From NCBI GenBank assembly GCA_009733775.1, contig WOGZ01000131.1, positions 23,186 to 87,185 of the forward strand: a stretch of 64,000 nucleotides of DNA, in the 5' to 3' direction. The first letter of the stretch is position 1; the number at the start of each line of letters is the position of its first letter. The notes under the pieces are model-generated. The model worked only from the letters and a program-made list of their open reading frames with translations. It did not search any database and was not told where the DNA came from. The position numbers and the translations under genes were made by a program. Of the stretch, positions 57,049 to 64,000 are shown in pieces. Origin of the DNA: Alectoria sarmentosa. Its lineage: Eukaryota; Ascomycota; Lecanoromycetes; Lecanorales; Parmeliaceae.

Positions 57049-57678
57049 ATGTCTCCCCTTTCCAGGCTCCTTTACCAGCTCGCCATGCTAGTCGCCGTTC
57101 TCAATCTAATCTTCTCCTTCGCCCACGCAACGCCGACACTCCATGCCTCACAACTCCCTTCCTTATCCAATGACCTCTCTCCACGAACTCAACCCCTCTA
57201 CAACACCGCCGTCACCAACCATACCAAACGTGCCTTCACGGCCAGGGGTACCTTCTACCGCGGCCTCTGGTCCCTCGCCATCACAACCGCCACATTCCTG
57301 GCTCAAGGTCCATCGTCTTCGACGATGCCCGCAAGCGACATTGAATCCTTCGCCCTGCAAATCATAGACCGAGTGGCAACACGAATCACATCAGGAGCCG
57401 CGGAGAAGGCCGTTGTCGGTTGGACCCTTGAAGCCGTCTCGCTGACCTTCAGAAGCCGTCTCGACCCCGTAACTCTTGTTGCGCCTCCTGTGCCATGGGA
57501 GGTTGTCAAAGAATTCGTGTCCATTTTTGTGTTGCGGAGAGCGCAGCGGGGCACCGTGATGGCGTTCTCGGGGAATATCTGGGGGCCTGGTGGAGAATGT
57601 GTGAGTATTGTGCTGCAGGTTGGGCAGGCTGCGAGCAGTATTTTGGATAGCGCGAGTGAGATTCATGGGGGTGGTTGA
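57049..57678 (+). CDS. Hypothetical secreted protein
   Basis: A 209-aa single exon. Residues 1-27 form a signal peptide, SRLLYQLAMLVAVLNLIFSF then AHA, with a likely cut after AHA. The mature part has few cysteines, so it does not look like a small cysteine-rich effector. It contains a helical region (ESFALQIIDRVATRI, EKAVVGWTLEAVSLTF) and a Gly-rich end (FSGNIWGPGGECVSIVLQVG). I do not recognise the family. It could be a cell-wall or secreted protein. Confidence 0.65.
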   Translation: MSPLSRLLYQLAMLVAVLNLIFSFAHATPTLHASQLPSLSNDLSPRTQPLYNTAVTNHTKRAFTARGTFYRGLWSLAITTATFLAQGPSSSTMPASDIESFALQIIDRVATRITSGAAEKAVVGWTLEAVSLTFRSRLDPVTLVAPPVPWEVVKEFVSIFVLRRAQRGTVMAFSGNIWGPGGECVSIVLQVGQAASSILDSASEIHGGG

Positions 57679-58409
57679 GGGGTTATCCTTGCTGTAGTCA
57701 AAATTGCTGGTACTTGCCAGTAGGGTCATCATCCTCGGTGTCGGTGTCAATATTGTTTGAAGTGTTGCTTGCAAAGCTGCCTGTATAGGGGTCAAAGTGT
57801 TCAATAAGGTGTTGTTGGACATTTTCTTGAAATATTATTCGACCGATATGTTGCCCAACGTACTGAACAGTGCAAGTAATGTGTTGAATGACGTGTCGAA
57901 CATTGTGCCGGATTAGTATAACGTCTATGTGTTCACAAGGCCTTCAACGTCGTTCTCGCTGTAATCCCAGCGTTGTAATTGCACTAGTACAGTCCCCAGC
58001 AAAAGCCCAACATGAGCAGAAAGAAGCATTTCTGCTTGGACTGTGATCATTATACATCAACTGGCAACACTATATGGGTTGATGTTCATTATAGTAATGA
58101 AACGAAAAAGCTGGCTGTTTACAAAAATTGGCTCACAGTCCGAAGGGGCGACTTGCTTGTTTGTTCTTTTGCATATTTACAGTAAGAGACCATACTAAGA
58201 ATCACCGTCGTTCAGGCTCGAAATTACTCGAATTTTGGGCGTTGAACTGTGAGATAACTCCTTGTTGGTGCTAACGATGTGTTGTTTTGGGCCTGCTAGA
58301 GAAGGTGCCGTGAGTGCCACGAGTGCGAAAAAAAATTGGTCCTACCCGCAAAGTCCTGGTTTTAAGGTGTTTGGATATACGACTCGCTCCCCTTCCGTTT
58401 CTTGGAAAG
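57679..58409. other. Intergenic region upstream of PPM1
   Basis: About 730 bp with no supportable gene. It contains several short GTTGTTGG and TGTTGAAT-like repeats near 57,820-57,910 without clear structure. Confidence 0.5.
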
Positions 58410-59567
58410 ATGGCAGCACCTCACATTCCTAATCTCAACACACTACGTAATGCTCGAGGAACAGGGCGTGACCGGAGTCGTCCGGGACCCGGGGGCTCGT
58501 TCACTACGGGCTCTGAGGAGGACAAGTCTGCCAAAGACAAGGTGGTTCAGCAGACCGATCAGGATGCCAGTGTTTCCAGACTGAGCGCCGTTGAGGCTGG
58601 CTACCTGGATGATCCTTTTGCCAAATACTTCGTGTCGGGAGAAGGACAGCGGAGATTCCCAATCATCAACAGAGGCACTTACGTCCGCACTAAAGCCATC
58701 GACAATTTGGTGGACGAGTTCCTCTCCAAGAATCCGGCTCAGGAGAAGCAAATCATATCCCTTGGTGCTGGATCTGATACGCGCTTCTTCCGCCTGATGA
58801 GCAGAAGACCTGTTCCCCACGGCAGAGGCATTCTACAACATCCAAATGTCGTATACCATGAAATCGACTTCCAAGCGAACACAATTTCGAAGCTTCATCC
58901 AATCAAAAAGCTTAGTGAGCTTTGCGGTTATGTCGAGCCCCCAGTAGTGTTTTCGCATAGCACGAACCCCTCAGAGATCTACAATGACGATACTCTACAC
59001 GCCGACCAGTACCATGTTCACCCCATTGATCTTCGAAACCTCGATCCTTCTCGTCCCGCTCCTCGTTCCTTTGGCTTCATTGATACTGCTCTACCTACTC
59101 TCATCATATCAGAATGCTGTCTTTGCTACCTCCCTCCAGCTGCGGCGGATACCGTCGCGCTCTATTTCACTCAGCATCTCTTTCCCAGCAGCACGCCTGT
59201 TGGTCTAGTACTCTACGAGCCGATACACCCAAACGATGCCTTTGGTAAAACCATGGTCTCAAATCTAGCCGCGCGGGGCATTGTGTTACAGACGCTGAAG
59301 AAGTATGGATCCTTGGAAGCGCAAGCGGCCAGAATGAAGTCATATGGACTAGAGGGCACGGGAGGGGCGAGCGTCAAAGACCTTTGGGACAAGGGTGTGG
59401 AAGAAAAGGAGAAGGAGCGAGTGGCAGGCTTGGAGATGGTGGATGAGGTTGAGGAATGGGAGCTGCTGGCCGGACATTATTGCGTTGCCTGGGGCTGGAG
59501 GGGAGGGCCGCAGGATGACGTGTGGGAGGGCTGGAAAAGTATGGCGGAAAGACTCGGTGGAAATTGA
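58410..59567 (+). CDS. PPM1: Leucine carboxyl methyltransferase 1 (PP2A methyltransferase)
   Basis: Ppm1/LCMT1 uses S-adenosylmethionine to methylate the C-terminal leucine of the PP2A catalytic subunit, controlling regulatory-subunit binding. A single exon of 385 aa from ATG 58,410; the open frame before it starts at GTG and is not conserved. The SAM-binding motif IISLGAGSDTRFFRL is at residues 115-129. The RGTYVRTKAIDNLVDEFL segment and YHEIDF that bracket it are typical of the family. ISECCLCYLPP and LVLYEPIHPNDAFGKTM complete the core, and AGHYCVAWGW closes it. The length is usual for fungal Ppm1. It is convergent with APS2. Confidence 0.95.
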   Translation: MAAPHIPNLNTLRNARGTGRDRSRPGPGGSFTTGSEEDKSAKDKVVQQTDQDASVSRLSAVEAGYLDDPFAKYFVSGEGQRRFPIINRGTYVRTKAIDNLVDEFLSKNPAQEKQIISLGAGSDTRFFRLMSRRPVPHGRGILQHPNVVYHEIDFQANTISKLHPIKKLSELCGYVEPPVVFSHSTNPSEIYNDDTLHADQYHVHPIDLRNLDPSRPAPRSFGFIDTALPTLIISECCLCYLPPAAADTVALYFTQHLFPSSTPVGLVLYEPIHPNDAFGKTMVSNLAARGIVLQTLKKYGSLEAQAARMKSYGLEGTGGASVKDLWDKGVEEKEKERVAGLEMVDEVEEWELLAGHYCVAWGWRGGPQDDVWEGWKSMAERLGGN

Positions 59568-59996
59568 TACTTTGGATCATGAAGGAACGGCCTGCAGAAG
59601 TTCAGGGCTCAGCTCGGACGGATCGATGAGACACGAGGAACGAATCCATCAGAGTCGAGGCTCAGAGTTCACTAGTCATGAAATAGAGCACTTAAATAAT
59701 TGTACAATGCCAGAAGGTTTTGCCTATTGGTTCAACTGACGCCAGACGCCATGCCTTCGTAGGCTCCAAGTCCGTGTATTAAAGCTCTTGCTTTGGTGCC
59801 GCCCCTTCCCTCCACACTGGTATCACACATGCTCATCTTTGCACTTCAGAAAGCCAGACCAGAACGCGATGAGTTCACACAGAATTCAATCGCCTCAAAC
59901 ACTCTTCCTCATTTGCTCCTACGTAGACCATCCCACTTCCCCGGCCTGACTCCACATCCCCGATCCCATTTGCTCAATCCACGCACGCACGATTCC

Positions 59997-60767
59997 TCAC
60001 TCCAGCTTGTCCAAATGCTCCAGCCTTGTCAACACAACCTGCTTACTCGTCTCCTCGATCTCTCCTGCCAAGAACACCTCATCGAGTATCGCATAGACCT
60101 ATCTCATACCACGGATCAGCCACCATGCCCATAGGCTCATCTCGCATTCATTCATTCATTCATTCATCCACCCAAAGAAACCCCACCTACCTTGTAAAAA
60201 TTAAACACCAAATCCAGCTCACACACGTTCCCAAAGAAGCTATCCAGCACCTCGACGAAGAAGTGTATTGCTTCCAGATACGCCAGCTCGTTGTCATTGG
60301 CGTCGACGCAGACGCAGAAGAAGAGGCCCGCGTACCGCCGGTAGACTATTTTCAGAGAGCGGAACTCGACGAAGTTGGATTGGTGCTTTTGGTCTCGGGG
60401 GGCGATGAGGCGGTGGACCTGTTGGTGTAGGGCGTGAGTGGGAGGTTGGATCCGGGGGGTGTTGGGGGAATGGCGGTGGGAACAGGACAGGGAGAGTGGT
60501 GGAATGGGAGGCACGTACCTCGCCTTTCAGTTTGATTTTCTCTTCATCCTGGGGCACGTTAGATATGGGGGCCAATGCAGGGTAGTATGTGGGGGGGGGG
60601 GGGGGCGACTCACGCTGTACGGAGCGTACCATTTCGCCAGACGGGTCTTGCCTCTGACTGAAGTCAGTACACATGACATTGGACATTATTACTGAGGCAT
60701 CGCATGCGGAGCGCTGGACGGTGGGGACGCACTGCCGGTTTTGGATCAGGATGAAAGATAGCACCAT
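59997..60767 (-). CDS. APS2: AP-2 adaptor complex sigma subunit
   Basis: This is the small subunit of the AP-2 clathrin adaptor, which binds dileucine sorting signals at the plasma membrane. Five exons are inferred on the minus strand: 60,767-60,733; 60,653-60,614; 60,548-60,519; 60,418-60,191; 60,098-59,997. The introns are 79, 65, 100 and 92 bp, giving 144 aa, the usual size. The rebuilt protein starts MVLSFILIQNRQGKTRLAKW, continues with DEEKIKLKGE and YAGLFFCVCVDANDNELAYL, and ends VVLTRLEHLDKLE. It is nearly identical to sigma-2 of other eukaryotes, which makes the splice model secure. Two exons are only 40 and 30 bp, so automatic gene calling may miss this gene. Confidence 0.96.
60146..60170. 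repeat. (CATT)n microsatellite in APS2 intron 4
   Basis: Five or more CATT units lie in the 92-bp intron between the last two APS2 exons. Confidence 0.8.
60591..60605. repeat. Homopolymer of 15 G in APS2 intron 2
   Basis: On the coding (minus) strand this is a run of 15 C starting 8 bp after the GTGAGT donor in the 65-bp intron 2. Such runs are prone to length change and sequencing error. Confidence 0.9.
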
Positions 60768-61972
60768 TTGTGCGATTGTAGCCTCTTACAGCTCGTGTCA
60801 ACGAGGATGACTGTATACTACGTGAAGCTACCTTGAGGTTGCCGATGCGCCGGATATTAGCCGGAGATAAGTTGATTGGGCCAAGTTTGCTTCCGCGGAG
60901 CGACTGTGCTTCATTTGTGATGTTCTACAATTAATAGACGGAAATGCCTTATACTCGGGAATAATATGAGATCGTCAGAGGCGGGGGGTTTCCATGACGG
61001 TGAAGCCTCTGAATTGCAAGAACTCGACGTTAACGGTGTTGAACACTTGTTAGGTCTGGCAGGTAGATGTTTCCGATGGCATGTTTGGTTTCTAGCGATT
61101 GATCAGCGCCTTACCAAGAGAAGTTGACCGCTATGTTTGGACATAGAGTACTAGGCGGTTCGACCTAGCTCTCGAAAGCGATACGCTGAAAAACAGAATC
61201 TCTGTGTGCGTTGTATATTGCGTCCGCGGAGAAACTACCACGATACAGGCACAAGCATGAGTTGGTCTTGAGAGTCTCTTGCTTCAACAATGTCTGGGGG
61301 AAGAATATAGATAGTTTCCGATAGGCAGTCGATTCTTTTCAAATTTCCATCAAGAGCTCGTGTTTCGGTGACAGTATGAATGGCATGAATGGTAATGCCT
61401 GACCTTGGTGGACATATCGAGCGTACCGACGGTTTCGGCATTGCTTAGGCTGAAGGCTGCTCTCCTGCGATAGCAGCAGAGAGCTCATGTGGTCATCTCA
61501 CTGCGAGATTTGTGTGCTGACAGGTTGTTCATGGGTAAGTGGTTCCAAGAGTGACGCCGTGGGATAGGGAACTAAAGGAAGGAAGCCTCGCTTTTCTGGC
61601 TTCAAGAGAGCGCGATGATGATTGTCTATCTCAATATCGTATCCTTCGACTCAGATAGACCTAGGTCATGGGATTGTGGGTCATGACTGCTTCAACCTCC
61701 ACTCTTTCATAAATAAACACACCCTCCGAGTACCAACTCCAGCGACAAATTCAGCGCTTTCTTGTCAATACTCAACGTGACATGCACCTCATGAGATTAG
61801 CCTAGCTGCAGTAAGTATCCATGTCAACTGACAAATCGACTGCTAATATGGATCTAGGCGTTGGGCGACGCTGCACCTTCTGGTAACACTTTATTGCTCA
61901 ACGAGATCTCAGACTTAACATCGTTACCCTGCAACAGGCACTAAGTCCACACGCTTCTCACCATTTCACACC
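60768..61972. other. Gene-poor interval
   Basis: About 1.2 kb upstream of APS2 with no supportable gene or repeat beyond its promoter. Confidence 0.5.
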
Positions 61973-62571
61973 ATGGACATCTCTTTCAGCCGATGGAAAC
62001 CTTAATGGCGAGCCCAATTTCGTGCCATCCAAGCGGATCTCGCTAACGGTCTCACAAAGAATCAAGTCTCATATCTCAATATCGAGCACGTGGGGAGCAC
62101 GTCAATAGCCCACATTGTCGCGAAGCCGATGATTGACATCCTCATAGTTGTCGCTGACGCAGACTTCAATGAAGGCCACCGAGAGAGGCTTAAGGAAGTG
62201 CTATGCTAGAGCTGGGATTTGCATCACGGAGGCTACTTATACAAGGGCGAGTCTAGCATCAGAGGCCGTTGAAACTTTGCACTTCAAGGCGTGATACCTG
62301 AGCGAAAGATCGCGGTAGTGGCTGAGAATAGCATCTACCGGAGGAGCTGTCTTGCGTTAAGAGATACGTTGAAGATAGAATGGGCGCTCCGGGAGGAGTG
62401 CGGTCGAGTGAAGCTGGCGCCAGCGCTAGCGCGAACACACAATCAACGGATCATGCAATACTCTACCGGAAGAACAAAATTCTTGGAAAGATCTTGAAAG
62501 AGGCCGGATGGACCGATGAGGAGGTTGATGAAAAGAAGGCAATGGTGAGGACATGGTACCTTGAGCTCTAG
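61973..62571 (+). pseudogene. Decayed GrpB/UPF0157-family gene
   Basis: The frame from ATG 61,973 encodes a nucleotidyltransferase-fold GrpB domain, with WRAQFRAIQADL, then LNIEHVGSTSIA and AKPMIDILIVVADADFNE (the conserved E-H-V-G-S-T-S and D-I-D-I motifs), then GYLYKGESSIRGR and LRDTLKIEWALREECGRVKL. It is interrupted by TAA 62,003-62,005, TAG 62,207-62,209 and TGA 62,270-62,272, the last where relatives have Trp in GRW.F. Near 62,470 the frame shifts, and the conserved end, ILKEAGWTDEEVDEKKAM, continues in another frame to the stop at 62,571. I could not find introns that repair all of these. GrpB proteins are common in fungi and bacteria, with no settled function. Confidence 0.75.
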
Positions 62572-64000
62572 GAAGGCCAAGGCGCGAGGAAGCAAGCGTT
62601 TGGCTCGGCAGAGGGAAAGGAGAAGCCGGCAACAGCGAGCTGTCTTTGCCATACGTTAGCTAAAGGCATCTTCAACATCCATTCGAGCAGCAATAGAGAT
62701 TCGACAGGCAGAAGAGCGTCCACGGGTATTTGATCTCTCCTCAGTGAGTACCAGCCTGGACTGAAGCCTCTCCTAGATCCACTGTCAGCTTTCTCGGCGG
62801 ACATCGCATTTGTCGTCGCCCTCCCACACATTTCACAAAGTCAGATTGAGATTTTCAACACAGTCAATTTTGAGACCCGCCATTCTTGGATCCCGTGTTT
62901 TCCTTTCATCCCAACTTCTTCTCCTCACGTTCAATACCGTCCTTCAATACATTTCTCGCTCAAATACAACACCAGATTGAAATTCTCAACGAAGACCCGA
63001 TCTGAACGCCGCCATTCTTGTACTTCGTATTTTCTTTTTCCCTATCTTTTTTACTTAGTAAAATCAAAGAAGTATGAGCATTGTTTTCTAGCTTGATTCG
63101 AGTCTGTCCGCGCGTGAAACACAAGGAGGTTCTTCGACATCGTAGATTTTGAAAGTCGTGTTAACACAATTCGATCTCTGAGTAGTCATTTTCATTTCAC
63201 AAGACTTTCCTTCAACATTTTTATCTCCCATTACGAAGGCCATATCGAGACTTCGAAAATTACCGAGTCTGATAAATTCGGTATTCTTATTCAACGCATT
63301 TTCTCCGAGTTGAAAGGCAATCAAGGCAAGCTTCGACTTTGACCTTGAATTTTTTCAACACAATTGCCCTCAGTCTTTTCAATCAAGGTTCTTGACAGGA
63401 CATTTCAAATCGCTGCACGCGGAACACGGCAACGGCCAGAAAGTCATGAAACAATCAGGAGCATTGAGACCTATTGAAAGGTAGGCAATCTGTCCAAACA
63501 ATGGCAATATAGGGCGCCAAATCCCCTTATTCTCACCTAGACGTTTGGGCCTCAACCTGGAAACATCCGTTATTATCACAGAATAAGAATAAGAGCGTTA
63601 TATGGCCCAGGAAGTTCTTCGTTAATGCGATTTCAATTAGGGTGTCGAGAATGTATACACATTTCAACCACCTCTTCTTCTTGAAACCCTGTTAGGAAGC
63701 TGCCTGTCTGGAAGCTGCCAGAAAACGTAGCAGTATCAAGCGCTGGCTTTTTCGATCTTGTCATAAAGTATGGAGGAATTGCCAAAATCTCAACCATTTA
63801 GCGTTTTCAAAACCAGTTGGAATGTCTTGGCATTTTTCGTCGCCCTCCCCCCCATACATTTTTGTACTGTAGCCCCAACATCGGACAACGTATCTTATCA
63901 ATATCGCTGTTATCGTCAGAATAAGTCTCAAATGGATAAAAATGAAGTTATATTGAAGTCTTACAGGTTCCTCAGCCCCTCAATCATGACCACCGATCGC
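62572..64000. other. Gene-poor right end with weak repeats
   Basis: No supportable gene. Two imperfect copies of about 60 bp occur, starting AGATTGA(G/A)ATT(T/C)TCAAC at 62,843 and 62,974 and sharing GCCATTCTTG further on. A third short motif, TCGTCGCCCTCCC…CA.ACATTT, occurs at about 62,812-62,831 and 63,838-63,860. Confidence 0.5.

Noticed and set aside
59793..60134. 113-codon Pro/His/Leu-rich plus-strand frame
   Set aside because: It overlaps the last exon of APS2 on the other strand, whose protein is nearly identical to known sigma-2 subunits.
1..64000. CRISPR arrays, operons, ribosome-binding sites, tRNA or rRNA genes
   Set aside because: The window is eukaryotic. I saw no regularly spaced direct repeats of CRISPR type and no sequence with clear tRNA A/B boxes or rRNA similarity by eye.

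Overview
This window is nuclear DNA of a filamentous ascomycete (Pezizomycotina). The evidence is short GT-AG introns of about 45-130 bp, fungal-type versions of eukaryotic housekeeping genes (Pol I largest subunit, XPD/Rad3, Listerin, Tam41, Bir1, AP-2 sigma, Ppm1), a BLI-3 homologue, and a 12.4 kb AT-rich block that looks like repeat-induced point mutation (RIP). I cannot name the species. A Dothideomycete or Leotiomycete with AT-rich isochores would fit, but that is inference.

Layout. 1-12,415: an AT-rich block with no intact gene, made of mutated transposon ghosts. A Ty3/gypsy reverse transcriptase and a probable integrase core read on the plus strand (about 2.7-5.4 kb). A LINE-type reverse transcriptase reads on the minus strand (about 7.2-7.5 kb). 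The composition changes sharply near 12.4 kb. 12.7-31.4 kb: a compact housekeeping block with RPA190 (+), RAD3/XPD (-), RKR1/LTN1 (+), TAM41 (-) and BIR1 (+), arranged as alternating convergent and divergent pairs. 31.4-37.5 kb: gene-poor, with a decayed Hsp70-like gene (-) and a small uncertain two-exon gene. 37.6-44.4 kb: lineage-specific genes, namely a protein with three SAP-like repeats, a tandem duplicated pair of unknown proteins sharing a KTVSF...YFE.WW...EYRDSDRY module, and an F-box protein. 45.0-47.2 kb: a DUF6536-type membrane protein gene interrupted by four in-frame stops. 47.2-54 kb: mostly empty, with one hypothetical two-exon gene and a MITE-like hairpin. 54-60.8 kb: a second gene block with a BLI-3-like flavin split-barrel protein, an IFI6/IFI27-like small membrane protein, a secreted unknown, PPM1 and the five-exon APS2. 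60.8-64 kb: gene-poor, with a decayed GrpB-family gene and weak repeats.

How the genes relate. The conserved genes serve separate core functions: rRNA transcription, TFIIH and DNA repair, ribosome-associated quality control, cardiolipin precursor synthesis, the chromosomal passenger complex, PP2A carboxyl methylation and endocytosis. I see no gene cluster with a common pathway. The structural story is alternation of housekeeping blocks with islands that collect pseudogenes, small hairpins and lineage-specific genes. Exon-intron structures were worked out by hand from frame continuity, splice consensus and remembered family conservation. None was checked against RNA or databases.
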